From: Oligoflexus sp.
GTDB lineage: Bacteria > Bdellovibrionota_B > Oligoflexia > Oligoflexales > Oligoflexaceae
Length of the DNA: 64,000 nucleotides
Reading direction: 5' to 3'
NCBI GenBank assembly: GCA_014378195.1
Contig: JACMOC010000014.1
Coordinates: 336,076 to 400,075 of the forward strand
Position 1 is the stretch's first letter, and the number at the start of each line of letters is the position of its first letter. The notes under the pieces were generated by a model. That model ran no database searches and had not been told where the DNA came from. It was given only the letters and a program-made list of their open reading frames with translations. Positions 1 through 9,507 of the stretch are shown here, one piece after another. The position numbers and the translations under genes were made by a program.

Positions 1-1286
1 GTACCAGCCGCCCCTACGGCCTTTCCGATGGAACTAAACAGGCGGTTGGTCGGCACAAATTTCTGGTTCCGCTGCTGCCCTGCAGGAACGAGGTCAAGGT
101 ATTGTCCCTGCGCTATGACACCATTCGCGCTGCCTGCGATAATGTGAGGAAGGTCATAACGCCAATGCCCGGCTCCAAATCCAAGGCTGATGATGAATGT
201 AGACAGGCCATAGTCGAGGAGCGTTTTTCCATTATCTTCGAACTTATACTGGCTCAAAGCCTTCAGAAGGTAGGCAAAATTCCTTTGATTCAAAAGGTCG
301 AACTGTTGCAATTTTGTTTTGTCATTAGCATGGCTCACGCCCTCGTGCCAGTTGCCGCCGTGCGGAACACCACTGATGTCATACTCGGTATCCAGCATAT
401 AGCTGCCGAGCTGGAGAGTCATAACCCGTTTTTGGCCGGAGGCAGCTGCGATCGCAATAATATCCGCCAACATCTTGGGAGTGGTTGCGCGACTTGATGA
501 ATTCCACGCGTCCCCTTTAAATGCCTGTATAGCATTACGATCAGCATCGGGCATAATATGGTCGCCCAGCAGAGTGTTTTCGAGATCACGGATGTTACTC
601 ATATGCAGCTCGAGACGGTCTTTGTCATTTTTGCTGAGCTGAGGATTCGCAAGTAGATCTTTCATCTGCTGGCGAACTAGATCATTGACACCTTTTCGCA
701 GGGCCGCTTTATCGTCAACGAGAGGCGCCGTGCCTTTGCTTTCGCCATTTGGAAACAAAGTTTTGTATGCCTTCAGGGGATCGTATTCGGGTGCATTCTC
801 TACCTTGGCCGCTGACCAGCTGATGCTGATTCCACCGCCGTCCGGTGCGCCTAGATTTAAGGGCGAGCCACCAAGTGCTTTGGCGATAACCGAGTCGATC
901 GAGGGTCCCAGTGACTTGGCGTTGGTCTCTCCACCACCACCAAAATCGACACGCGCGGCACTCAAGGTCATCGCTACACCTTCGCCATGATCACCCGCAT
1001 TGAAATGCTCTTCATTGCCGTGGCCGAGACCTTTGATGATAAGGAGTTTATCCAAATAGTCAGCAAGAGGCTCAACACCCCGGCCCGCTAAAGTATCTTT
1101 AGTAAGTTTGCCTGTAGTGGATGGCCACCATGTGTCTTTCTCGGGACCCATCGGTTGATAGAGAAAAATCGCATACGGAGGTGGAGTTGTTGCAGCCTGC
1201 GCTTTGCGGGCCCAAAACAAACTCTCGAGGATCGGCAGTCCAAAAATAACGCCGCCTGTACCCTTTAAAAACAACCGTCTTTCCAT
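1..1286 (-). CDS. DUF1552 family secreted protein, 3' end outside window
   Basis: Reading the minus strand from the ATG at 1286 gives an uninterrupted frame to the window edge (about 428 residues; the C-terminus is missing). The N-terminus MERRLFLKGTGGVIFGLPIL resembles a twin-arginine/export signal (ERRLFLKG). Downstream come the family-like segments FLYQPMGPEKDTWWP, ILESLFWARKAQA and GVPHGGNWHEGVSHA, and a late segment SLGFGAGHWRYDLPHIIAG. These match my memory of DUF1552 proteins, exported proteins of unknown function found beside DUF1592/DUF1588 genes in myxobacteria and planctomycetes. It lies 42 bases after the DUF1592 gene on the same strand, so the two are probably co-transcribed. Function unknown; family assignment fairly sure. 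Confidence 0.8.
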   Translation of the reverse strand, partial: MERRLFLKGTGGVIFGLPILESLFWARKAQAATTPPPYAIFLYQPMGPEKDTWWPSTTGKLTKDTLAGRGVEPLADYLDKLLIIKGLGHGNEEHFNAGDHGEGVAMTLSAARVDFGGGGETNAKSLGPSIDSVIAKALGGSPLNLGAPDGGGISISWSAAKVENAPEYDPLKAYKTLFPNGESKGTAPLVDDKAALRKGVNDLVRQQMKDLLANPQLSKNDKDRLELHMSNIRDLENTLLGDHIMPDADRNAIQAFKGDAWNSSSRATTPKMLADIIAIAAASGQKRVMTLQLGSYMLDTEYDISGVPHGGNWHEGVSHANDKTKLQQFDLLNQRNFAYLLKALSQYKFEDNGKTLLDYGLSTFIISLGFGAGHWRYDLPHIIAGSANGVIAQGQYLDLVPAGQQRNQKFVPTNRLFSSIGKAVGAAG

Positions 1287-1328
1287 GATCCCCACCTTAT
1301 GTCTGTTCAAACTTCGTAGCGTATCAAA

Positions 1329-3044
1329 TTACTTCGCCTGCAGTTTCATCATGGGATCCGAGAGAATATAGAGAAAGAGATCTCTCGGAGCCATACCCAG
1401 TTTGCTCGCCATTCCAAGGACCTCTATGAGATTGGAATCACCAACGTCAGCGTACCGGCCATAGAGTGCTTCTATGAGTTTTTTTACATAACACTGGTGC
1501 AATTCGGAAGTCGCGGTTATTTCCTTCATGAGTTCAACGGGACCGTCAAACTTCACTGTGTCGGTGCCTAGAAGAAAAGACCCGCTGACATCGAGGGCTG
1601 CACCGCTCGATTCCGTGGTTCGCCATTTGCCTCCCGGCCCAAAACTTTCCATGGCAAAGCCCGGAGGATTTATCTTTGTCGTGTGACAACCGGCACAACT
1701 GCCGGAACCAGTCAGCGCGTTTATGCGTTCGCGATTGGTTTTAAAAGTTGATTGAGTATCATTGTCGACCGATGGCGGCGCACCTTCAAAAGTACCGCAG
1801 AGTATAGTTTCCGCTACGTAATGCCCCCTTTTAATGATGGCAGTGAGTCCACCTGTTTTTGAGTAGTTCGAGAGAAAAGCAACCTGCGACATAAGCCCAG
1901 CACGCCGCGTCGGGTCAAGATCAATTTTTTTAGGCTCCGCACTGACTGCACTCACTTCATATGCGGCAGCGGTTTTAGAACTTACAAAAGCATAAGGCGC
2001 TGTAAAGAGTTCGGTGATGCCTTTGCCTTGGGTCACAATCACGTCATTAACAAAAAGCTCCGCCTCGTTTCGCAATGTTCCGGTATCAAACCCGGCAGTC
2101 TCGGGATAAATCTTGGCATCCTGTTTAACTGCTTCAAATTGATTGACGGCATATCCTTGCAAATGAATGTTTTTAAGAAGGGCTGCACCGCGCGGGTCTT
2201 TCATAAGACGCAGCGCCTGCGTTTTGAAAACGTCAGCTTTTGCCAATTCTTCATTGTCCGCGAGCGCAAAAAGGGTGGCGTCAGGCATCGTATTCCAAAC
2301 AGCGTACGATAATCGGCTGGCAATCTCGTAGGTGTTAAGGAACGCGTATTTACTATCAGAAGTTGTCCCGAGCTCTATTCTATAGATAAAGTTCGGCGAC
2401 TGAAGGGCCGCCGTGATCATAGCGGCAAAACCTGCGCCTGTGGCATTGCTTAGGCCTGTAAGCTTAGTTCCACTCGTGTAGAGCGCTACCATCTGTGCGA
2501 CTTCGTCGTCTGTTGGGGGGTGGCGGTAGGCTTTTTTCAAAAACGTTTTGACGATAGATATAATATCATTTTGGCCCGTTGGAATCAGTTTTTTATAAGC
2601 CATAGCGTCTGATCCGACGAGGATCCCCATGGCTTCCGCTGCATTGCGATAAGCTGTCCACTGATTCGCTGAGACACTAAGGAGAGCACCGTTGTTCCCA
2701 AAAAGCGACCCGCGCGGATCATCAGGAAAATTCTTGGACTGCCCAGGCAAAGCTGGCAACTGAAGTAGATCTTTGACAGTATTTTCCCATTGCTGATGCG
2801 ATAAACGCGGAACGGAAGAAGCCGCTGATCGAGCGACCAAACTGATCGCTGTTTTACCCGTCGCAACGATTGGTTTACCATCGGGCCCAATGACTTCTGT
2901 TCCTGACTTATCGTAAGAATTTGGCTTTACATCTCCCGTTTCGGTCGTTGCACTGCCCCACCCGTTTCTACGATACAAGGGGCGACCGTCACAGCTGGCG
3001 ATGAAAACGAACAGCGCTAAGAGTAGAACGCGTTTCAAACGCAT
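1329..3044 (-). CDS. DUF1592/DUF1588 cytochrome-like lipoprotein
   Basis: 571 residues. The signal peptide ends in a lipobox (FIASC, Cys19), so it is probably a lipoprotein. The domain order fits the DUF1587-DUF1595-DUF1592-DUF1588-DUF1585 family: SHQQWENTVKDLLQLP near residue 83, KAYRHPPTDDEV near 170, YEIASRLSYAVWNTMPDA near 240, then RAGLMSQVAFLSNYSKTGG. A single c-type heme motif, CAGCH, lies near residue 450, followed by KINPPGFAMESFGPGG. Members are thought to be secreted heme proteins of unknown substrate. Its partner, the DUF1552 gene, follows directly. The gene is intact, unlike the frameshifted homologue at 38.7-41.0 kb. Confidence 0.88.
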   Translation of the reverse strand: MRLKRVLLLALFVFIASCDGRPLYRRNGWGSATTETGDVKPNSYDKSGTEVIGPDGKPIVATGKTAISLVARSAASSVPRLSHQQWENTVKDLLQLPALPGQSKNFPDDPRGSLFGNNGALLSVSANQWTAYRNAAEAMGILVGSDAMAYKKLIPTGQNDIISIVKTFLKKAYRHPPTDDEVAQMVALYTSGTKLTGLSNATGAGFAAMITAALQSPNFIYRIELGTTSDSKYAFLNTYEIASRLSYAVWNTMPDATLFALADNEELAKADVFKTQALRLMKDPRGAALLKNIHLQGYAVNQFEAVKQDAKIYPETAGFDTGTLRNEAELFVNDVIVTQGKGITELFTAPYAFVSSKTAAAYEVSAVSAEPKKIDLDPTRRAGLMSQVAFLSNYSKTGGLTAIIKRGHYVAETILCGTFEGAPPSVDNDTQSTFKTNRERINALTGSGSCAGCHTTKINPPGFAMESFGPGGKWRTTESSGAALDVSGSFLLGTDTVKFDGPVELMKEITATSELHQCYVKKLIEALYGRYADVGDSNLIEVLGMASKLGMAPRDLFLYILSDPMMKLQAK

Positions 3045-3336
3045 AGTCTAAAGTCCTCTTGGGTAAAAACGGTCGCAATAATCATAGGAAGAGCGTGTCG
3101 ACTCATAGAGAAGATCGGAATTGTGGAAGAAAATCTTAGTTTAAATCATTATTAATGCCTAACACCACAAAACCTTTAACTAAATTCGGCACCATTTCGG
3201 TCGATTTAAGCTTTGCAGGTAGGAGTGGGAATGAAGAAATATCGCCTCCCAACGCGTTTTGAGGGGTCCTACCAATAGCGGAGGTGATCAGGCTCGCTTA
3301 CATTCGTAAGTACACGAGACACAATGGAGAAAACGT

Positions 3337-3804
3337 ATGAAGACAATTCTAGGCGGCTTGGTCCTGAGTTTAATCTCCTTGACCCATGCTTATGCGGGGG
3401 CTTCGCAGAGCTATCCGTTCCTTACGCGGACAATGGCTACGGGTTTCGTCGCCCCTGACTACCGGAGGGTCGAAACCTGTGAGATCTATAAGGATCATGT
3501 TGTGATCACCAAAGTTTTTGGAACGGCAAACCCCCTCACCAGTGTTGAGACGAAACAGACAAGTCTTTCTGGCGATTTTGATACTTTGCTGCAAGCCGCG
3601 GCAGGTACTCAGACCGTGACCGAACCAACAGGCACTGCTGACGCTGGAAGCAGCGGCTACACCGCTACATGGAAAAAAGCAGATACGCGCGTCCTCATCA
3701 TTTTAAAAACTGATGATGGCCTGACCCGCGTTACCAATCCGTCCGTGGCTGCAAGTTTATTGACCAACGTAATCGATGGAATTTGTCCCTCGGCTTTTCA
3801 ATGA
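3337..3804 (+). CDS. Small exported protein of unknown function
   Basis: 155 residues. A clear Sec signal peptide covers MKTILGGLVLSLISLTHAYA, with likely cleavage after AYA. The mature part is about 135 residues with two cysteines (CEIYKDH and the C-terminal DGICPSAFQ) that could form a disulfide. I see no enzymatic motif and do not recognise a family. It stands alone, divergent from the DUF1592 gene and upstream of a broken kinase. It is probably a periplasmic or secreted protein; confidence in the frame comes from the signal peptide and the absence of a competing frame. Confidence 0.7.
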   Translation: MKTILGGLVLSLISLTHAYAGASQSYPFLTRTMATGFVAPDYRRVETCEIYKDHVVITKVFGTANPLTSVETKQTSLSGDFDTLLQAAAGTQTVTEPTGTADAGSSGYTATWKKADTRVLIILKTDDGLTRVTNPSVAASLLTNVIDGICPSAFQ

Positions 3805-3932
3805 TTCTGATTTTCAAAACAGGAAGCTTTAATTCGGCGCTCCAGCGGCTTCCGCCCTCATCTTAGTCCTCAAAACACCGACAGAATCCTCGCCACGTGT
3901 GTTATGAAGAACTTACCCATCGAGGATCCGGC

Positions 3933-4780
3933 ATGAATGAATTAATCGGCAAATCTTTGAAGGTTTTGATTGAGGAAGATCAGCAGCTCTTTCGCGATGC
4001 CGTCGCCGAGGAACTTAGTTTTTTCGGCTTTGTACCGAGTACGGCCAATGACGGCGAGTAAGTATCATAGCGGCCGCAAAGATGTCGTCACTAGGCGAGA
4101 TGGCCGGAGGTATGGCTCACGAAATTAACACGCCTTTGGCCGTTATTCTGCTACACGCAGCGCAATTGAAAAGAAAGAGTAATAATGCTTCATCCCCCAA
4201 CCAGACTATTATTACAAAAACCGAAATCATCGAAAAAATGGCTACACTGATCTCGAAAATTATTCAAGGTCTACAGTCCTTTGCGCGTGGCGGTGAGGAC
4301 GATCCATTTCATCGCAATTCGCTCCACCGCATCATGGAAGACACTTTGATTCTTTGCCAATCTCGCTTTGAACACAATGACGTCACGCTTATTCTGCTTG
4401 AGATTCCCGAGTCTTTGGCCATTGACTGCCGCAGCGCATAGATCGTTCAGGTGTTCGTGAATCTTTTGAACAATGCTTTCGACGCCATAAGCAAACAAAG
4501 TCAAAAGTGGATAAAAATTGAAGTCCTGGATCTCGGGTCCGTGGTGAAAATTCTCGTGACGGATAGTAGCGGCGGAATAGCGCCCGAAATAGGCAAAAAA
4601 AGCATGAATCCCTTCTTCACAACCAAAGGGGTTGGCCATGGAACTGGTTTAGGCCTCAGCATTTCCAAAGGCATAGTTGAAGCCCATAAGGGCAGACTTT
4701 ATCTGGATACGGCAGCAGCAGATACCCAATTCGTAATGGAAATCCCGAAAAGTCATCAGGCGGATAAAGCGGTCGCTTAA
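3933..4780 (+). pseudogene. Decayed receiver/sensor histidine kinase
   Basis: Three coding pieces of signalling proteins follow each other. The first (3933-4061) is the first 42 residues of a CheY-like receiver (LKVLIEEDQQLFRDAVAEEL) and stops before the phospho-acceptor Asp. The second (4082-4441) is a HisKA dimerisation domain with GEMAGGMAHEINTPL and ends at TAG 4439-4441. The third, in the same frame (to 4780), is the ATPase half: FVNLLNNAFDAI (N box), DSSGGI, MNPFFTTK and GTGLGLSIS. The TAG falls where homologues read on through the start of the N box, so it looks like a nonsense mutation. The receiver is also joined in another frame, with its second half missing. No functional kinase should result. 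Confidence 0.85.
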
Positions 4781-4814
4781 AGTTTGTAACGACTGGTCAG
4801 CACTCAATGAAGCT

Positions 4815-5054
4815 TTAGTGACTGTCGCGAACGTATTCAATCTGCCCATCCGAGGCCTTGCCGAGCCACTCTTTAAACTGTGCATCGTCTCCCAAACTCA
4901 GAGCGACAGCCTTAGCGGCTAAGGAAAAGCTGAGGAGATTGGGTGCGATCAGTTTGGGGTCAATAGTCTGGGTTGCGGCGAAAGACTCCTTGAGCAGTAG
5001 AGTACAGTCATGAATGGTGAGTCTCGAACTGGGATGAAAACCGTCAAGGGTCAT
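4815..5054 (-). CDS. Small hypothetical protein
   Basis: 79 residues, MTLDGFHPSS to the C-terminal QIEYVRDSH, with a helical, alanine-rich centre (SFSLAAKAVALSLGDDAQF). A weak purine-rich stretch (GAAGAGC) precedes the start. There is no recognisable family, signal peptide or membrane segment. It ends 35 bases from the end of the broken kinase and points towards it. It may be a genuine small gene or a fragment; codon composition looks gene-like but the support is weak. Confidence 0.4.
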   Translation of the reverse strand: MTLDGFHPSSRLTIHDCTLLLKESFAATQTIDPKLIAPNLLSFSLAAKAVALSLGDDAQFKEWLGKASDGQIEYVRDSH

Positions 5055-5326
5055 AAGAAAAGCTCTTCATATAATAGGATTCCAGCAGTTGCACTGCCGT
5101 TGGATCATGCTCCTTTATTTGCAATTTAGCTTCATCGTTTCCTAAAAACTAGATCATAAAAAAAGCCCTTTTCGGAATTTCGGGGCAAAATATAAGCAAA
5201 ATGTGGATTTTTTTGTTTTGAGGAATTAGGGATAGAGCGAGGCCGAAACGCAGGGCACAAATGGCTAATAGAAACCATCTAACTCTTTATATTCATTGTT
5301 AATTAATTGAATCCACCATGCCCGTT

Positions 5327-6130
5327 TTATTCCCTCACAAAGTAGGCTTCGGTCCCGAGGAGTTTATCAAGTCGCTCAAACGCGAGGCCCCTGTCTCTCA
5401 AACTGGCAACGAGCTTAGGCAAAGCCTTGAGTGTTGGCTCTCTTGCTTCTGACCCACCGAGTCCACCCCCATCATGCAAAAGCATGATACCGCCGCTCGC
5501 CACTTTTTTGATGAGCGAACTCACTATCGCATTCGCATCCGAACGCACTGTATCAAAACCACGCGCGCTCCACCCCACACAGACCAACTTGCGGGCGCGC
5601 AAAACATCGGCCAGAAGTGGTGTTCGAAACCCCTGGGGCGATCGAAATAAACGGCACTTTTTTCCTATAACTTCGTCCATCACGTCATCAAACGCGTCGA
5701 GATCCCGATGAAGTGCGCTAGACAGGCTGAAGTGAAAATCAAAACCGTGACGATAGGAATGGTTTCCTACGATATGACCACGCGCGATCATGTCCCGAAC
5801 CAGTTCAGGATGCTCGGCAACCCGGGCTCCAACTACGAAAAATGTAGCACTAATTCCTTCGCGATCGAGAAAGTCGAGAATTTGGGGCGTATACCGGGGA
5901 TCAGGGCCGTCATCAAAAGTAAAAGCGACAAGGCCGGGTTGGTTAGGCGCGGAACTCAAAGTCGGAATGTAGAAATTCGAGCGCGGTCGAAAGACGGGAA
6001 AAGTCAATGTACTCATAAGGGTGGCCAGGATCACGAAGTTTGCCGGAAGCGCCCAATCACGGGGCCAAATCGCCCAGCACAGAAGGCAGAGGATGAAAGC
6101 GAAGAGCTTAGGAACGAGAGTTTTTTTCAT
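5327..6130 (-). CDS. Polysaccharide deacetylase (NodB domain)
   Basis: 267 residues. One or two hydrophobic N-terminal segments (about residues 8-45) anchor or export it. The NodB motifs are all present: TFDDGPD (residues 71-77, with catalytic and metal-binding Asp 73/74), NHSYRH (metal His 124 and 128), RSPQGFRTP, and a late LLHDGGG with the final His. The family removes acetyl groups from N-acetylglucosamine polymers such as peptidoglycan or exopolysaccharide. It is divergent from the APE operon that starts at 6295, sharing a 164-base intergenic region; a role with that cluster is not shown. Enzyme class is sure, substrate unknown. Confidence 0.9.
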   Translation of the reverse strand: MKKTLVPKLFAFILCLLCWAIWPRDWALPANFVILATLMSTLTFPVFRPRSNFYIPTLSSAPNQPGLVAFTFDDGPDPRYTPQILDFLDREGISATFFVVGARVAEHPELVRDMIARGHIVGNHSYRHGFDFHFSLSSALHRDLDAFDDVMDEVIGKKCRLFRSPQGFRTPLLADVLRARKLVCVGWSARGFDTVRSDANAIVSSLIKKVASGGIMLLHDGGGLGGSEAREPTLKALPKLVASLRDRGLAFERLDKLLGTEAYFVRE

Positions 6131-6294
6131 AAAGTCGCCTCAGCTCATCCGAATTCTGTCGCATGCATTTTTTCTAACTAGCCCTTGGACGCAGTAAAAC
6201 ATTTATAGTCTACATTTATCTACTGAGATAGAGTACGCTTCGGTCAATATGCAGAAAAAAAGGACCATCGGCGTTTGCTTAAGACTGGGTATGT

Positions 6295-7947
6295 ATGAGT
6301 GACTCTCTTAATCTTCGTGTCAGACCACTGGTGGCGCCTGTTAAAAGGCGCCCTTTAATTGTTGTGCCTGTTTATAATCACGCGGCAACACTCGCAACGG
6401 TTTTGCACGACCTGAGCCTACTTTCTCATCCGCTTCTCGTTGTAAACGACGGGAGTTCAGATGGTATCGAAGCTGTCCTTGTGCAATTCACTGACATCGA
6501 CGTGATTCATCATGACAAAAACCTAGGCAAAGGGGCCGCAATTGCCACTGCCATGCGTTATGCGGCCCGACACGGCTACCCTGCGATTTTGACTTTTGAT
6601 GCGGATGGGCAACACTTGGCGCGTGATGTACCTGCCCTTTTCGCCGCCCACGAGGAACAACCGGAGGCGCTTATCATCGGCGCCCGGGATTTTAGCAGTG
6701 CAGAGAGTGGAGACATTCCCAAAAGCTCAAAGTTTGGCCGAAGCTTTTCGAATTTCTGGATCTGGACCGAATCGGGTCGTTGGCTCAGCGATACGCAGAC
6801 GGGATTGCGCATCTATCCCGTGGATCTTGAATGGTTGAATAGCGTTTCAGGCTATCGTTATTCTTTCGAAGTCGAAGCTATCACACGTCTGATCTGGCAG
6901 GGCCGACCGACGCGTTGCATTCCTGTGTCGACTTATTATCCGCCACGCACGAAGCGCATCTCACATTTCCATGCGATCTACGATAATTTTTGGATTACAA
7001 AGACCCACATCCGTCTTGTTATTCTAAGTCTGTTAAGACTCTTAGGACTCTACCGTCCCCTCAAATCCGCGCCCGTTCACCGTCCCGAAGTTCGCGGGAT
7101 AGGATTCGCAGGCGGGATTATTAAGAGATTTGGTTCGCCTTTCTCCTACGCACTTATGCTAGTTCCGATTCTGTCCGTTTATTTAAGTCGCCGTTTTGAG
7201 CGTCGGGCGCTTGCGGTCTTTTATAGACACTGTCGTCCTACATGGGGGCCCTTGAGACGACAGTTAGGGATTATTCAAAACTACGCGCAGTTTGCAGCAA
7301 GCATCATCGACCGAACGAATCCTGAAGGCCATAGCCTTGTGGAATCAAAAGTCGCAAAGATCATCAATAGTGATGCTCCTATGAGCAAAGCCATCCCCAA
7401 AGGTGCCATACTCCTCGGGGCGCATTACGGTGATTGGGCTTTGATCGCCGGCCGTATCAAACCCTTTCTGAAAGGGACGCTTGGTCTGGTTGCTGATCCC
7501 GCTGTCACACCCAAGTTTTTTGCCGAACTTGAATCAAGGCTTCAAGGCAAATTACGGGTGATCAATTCGAACCAGGACGCCCTGGGCTTTGCATTGACGG
7601 TTAAAGAAGTTCTCGATGATGAAGGCAACGTTGCTTTCCTCGCGGATCGAGCGCCGCCCGGAGCAGGCCAGGGCGAGACCCTAAGCTGCGAATTTTTCGG
7701 CGAAAATCATCAGTGGCCAAAAGCCCCTTTTGCCTTGGCTGCGCGTCTGCAGGTTCCCGTGATCTTTTTGAGCGCAACCAAAAAAGGCCTTCGGCCCTCG
7801 CATCCTTACCAGATCGAATTTCAGGAACTTTGTAATGGCGAATGCCGCATGCGCGACATCGATCTCCTCAGGCTTTACGTCAAAGCTCTCGAATCGCGCG
7901 TAAGTCTGGCTCCGCAGCACTGGTTTAACTTTTTTCCGTTTTGGTGA
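6295..7947 (+). CDS. APE-cluster GT2 glycosyltransferase fused to LpxL-like acyltransferase
   Basis: 550 residues with two domains. Residues about 18-250 form a GT-A family 2 glycosyltransferase: IVVPVYNHAATL, VVNDGSSDG, and the DxD-type FDADGQH. Residues about 285-550 form a lysophospholipid acyltransferase of the LpxL/HtrB kind: LLGAHYGDWALIAG (the H-x4-D-like box), then FLADRAPPGAGQG and WPKAPFALAARLQVPVIF. This fusion is typical of aryl-polyene clusters, where it should help attach the polyene to a membrane lipid head group. It is the first gene of the + strand operon; the next gene starts 9 bases later. The ATG at 6295 was used; an out-of-frame ATG sits at 6291. Confidence 0.88.
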   Translation: MSDSLNLRVRPLVAPVKRRPLIVVPVYNHAATLATVLHDLSLLSHPLLVVNDGSSDGIEAVLVQFTDIDVIHHDKNLGKGAAIATAMRYAARHGYPAILTFDADGQHLARDVPALFAAHEEQPEALIIGARDFSSAESGDIPKSSKFGRSFSNFWIWTESGRWLSDTQTGLRIYPVDLEWLNSVSGYRYSFEVEAITRLIWQGRPTRCIPVSTYYPPRTKRISHFHAIYDNFWITKTHIRLVILSLLRLLGLYRPLKSAPVHRPEVRGIGFAGGIIKRFGSPFSYALMLVPILSVYLSRRFERRALAVFYRHCRPTWGPLRRQLGIIQNYAQFAASIIDRTNPEGHSLVESKVAKIINSDAPMSKAIPKGAILLGAHYGDWALIAGRIKPFLKGTLGLVADPAVTPKFFAELESRLQGKLRVINSNQDALGFALTVKEVLDDEGNVAFLADRAPPGAGQGETLSCEFFGENHQWPKAPFALAARLQVPVIFLSATKKGLRPSHPYQIEFQELCNGECRMRDIDLLRLYVKALESRVSLAPQHWFNFFPFW

Positions 7948-7956
7948 ACCAAATTT

Positions 7957-9507
7957 ATGCCAACTTCTCTGACTTTAAATCTGAAAAACCACCTGCGGCT
8001 CGAAGACCTTCTTGCTTATGCGACGGGCCAAGTCGAAACAATTGAGCTGAGTAGCGACCCCGGATTTGAAGCCTGGATCACGAAAAACCACAGTTTTCTC
8101 CAGGCAAGGGTCGATGCGGGATGGCCTGTCTACGGAGCATCGACTGGTTTTGGTTCGTCGTCGGCCTCACGCTTGGCCCTCTCGGAAACAGCTGACCTCC
8201 AGAAAAACCTCTTTCGCTACCATGGCTGTGGTGTAGGACCATCGTTTCATGAAGCGGAACTCGCCGCGATTTTGCTCGTCCGAACCAACTGCCTCACGCA
8301 AGGGTGTTCAGGCATCAGCTTTGAATTGATGCAGCGGCTGACACTATTTCTACAACATCGAATTTTCCCTTTAATACCTGTACGCGGATCGGTTGGGGCT
8401 AGCGGTGATCTCACGCCCTTATCCTATATCGCGGCAGCCTTATCGGGCGAACGAGACGTCCTTTGGCAAGGGCAGGTGCTGAAGGCCCAAACAGTCTGGG
8501 ACAGGCTCGGATTGCCTCCTTATGCCTTCAAATCCCGGGAAGCCTTGTCCATCATGAACGGAACTTCAGTGATGGCGGCGATTGCCGGCCTTTCCTGGCT
8601 CCGCCTCGAACGCCTCTATGAGCAGACCGCTCTTGCTACCGCTGCCATGGTCGAACTCTGGCAAGGCCCCTGCGCTCCATTCTTTCCCGAACTGCATGCT
8701 GTCAAGCCTCACCAAGGGCAAAGCGAAGCCGCCGCCAAAATTTTCTCGTTTCTTTTTGAACCACGGGAACGTTTGCAAAAAAGAAATCCCCTCACCCAAC
8801 TCTCCTCTGTGGAGGGTGCTGTCCAGGACCCCTATTCGATTCGCTGTGGGCCGCAGATTCTAGGGGCTTTTAAAGACGCGCTCAATGTTTCGCGTGTCTG
8901 GATCGAAACGGAAATAAACTCCGTAAACGACAATCCCGTTTTTCTGCACGAAGACGACCTGGTCTTAAACGGCGGTCATTTCCTCGGGCAACACATCACG
9001 CTAGCCTGCGATATGCTAAAGGCCTCGTGTGCAAACGTCGTCAACCTTTTGGATCGTCAGATGGCTCTCCTTATGGAATCGCGTGGGCGCCTTCCTGAAA
9101 ATCTTGTCAGTCGCGAAGTCCCTTCCAATCTCCATCATGGTTTCAAAGCCATGCAAATCACTATGAGCGCGATCGCCTCGGAAATGGCTAAGATGGCGAT
9201 GCCGATGAGCGTCTTTTCAAGACCGACCGAAGCTTCGAATCAAGATGTTGTAAGCATGGGCACAACCGCCGCGCGTGATCTTTTGCAGATGAGCGATCTG
9301 GCGATGGATGCAATGAGTATACATTTGATGGCGATCCAACAATCGTTTCGTCTCCTTGAAGAACAGGGGCAAATGCCGTGCCTTACCCCTCGCCTGGCTC
9401 ATGAATTTGTCGGCATCGGAAAGCATTTTCCGATGCTTCGCAAAGACAGAGCGATGGATAGAGAGATTGTCGCTTTACGGTCACACGTGTTTGAGGGCCT
9501 GGCCTGA
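7957..9507 (+). CDS. MIO-type aromatic amino acid ammonia-lyase (HAL/PAL/TAL family)
   Basis: 516 residues, normal family length. The Ala148-Ser149-Gly150 triad that cyclises into the MIO prosthetic group lies in GSVGASGDLTPLSY. VYGASTGFG (catalytic Tyr59), NGTSVM, SVNDNPVF and NQDVVSMGT are further signatures. The family eliminates ammonia from His, Phe or Tyr; in APE and flexirubin clusters the product is thought to supply the aromatic starter. The substrate-selectivity stretch reads LQKNLFRYHG (Tyr88-His89) instead of the S-H of typical HAL or the H-L of Rhodobacter TAL, so the substrate cannot be read off. Its stop shares one base with the next start (TGATG), indicating translational coupling. 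Confidence 0.9.
   Translation: MPTSLTLNLKNHLRLEDLLAYATGQVETIELSSDPGFEAWITKNHSFLQARVDAGWPVYGASTGFGSSSASRLALSETADLQKNLFRYHGCGVGPSFHEAELAAILLVRTNCLTQGCSGISFELMQRLTLFLQHRIFPLIPVRGSVGASGDLTPLSYIAAALSGERDVLWQGQVLKAQTVWDRLGLPPYAFKSREALSIMNGTSVMAAIAGLSWLRLERLYEQTALATAAMVELWQGPCAPFFPELHAVKPHQGQSEAAAKIFSFLFEPRERLQKRNPLTQLSSVEGAVQDPYSIRCGPQILGAFKDALNVSRVWIETEINSVNDNPVFLHEDDLVLNGGHFLGQHITLACDMLKASCANVVNLLDRQMALLMESRGRLPENLVSREVPSNLHHGFKAMQITMSAIASEMAKMAMPMSVFSRPTEASNQDVVSMGTTAARDLLQMSDLAMDAMSIHLMAIQQSFRLLEEQGQMPCLTPRLAHEFVGIGKHFPMLRKDRAMDREIVALRSHVFEGLA

Noticed and set aside
102..990. Plus-strand open frames over the first kilobase
   Set aside because: They are opposite to the DUF1552 gene, whose minus-strand translation is continuous and family-like.
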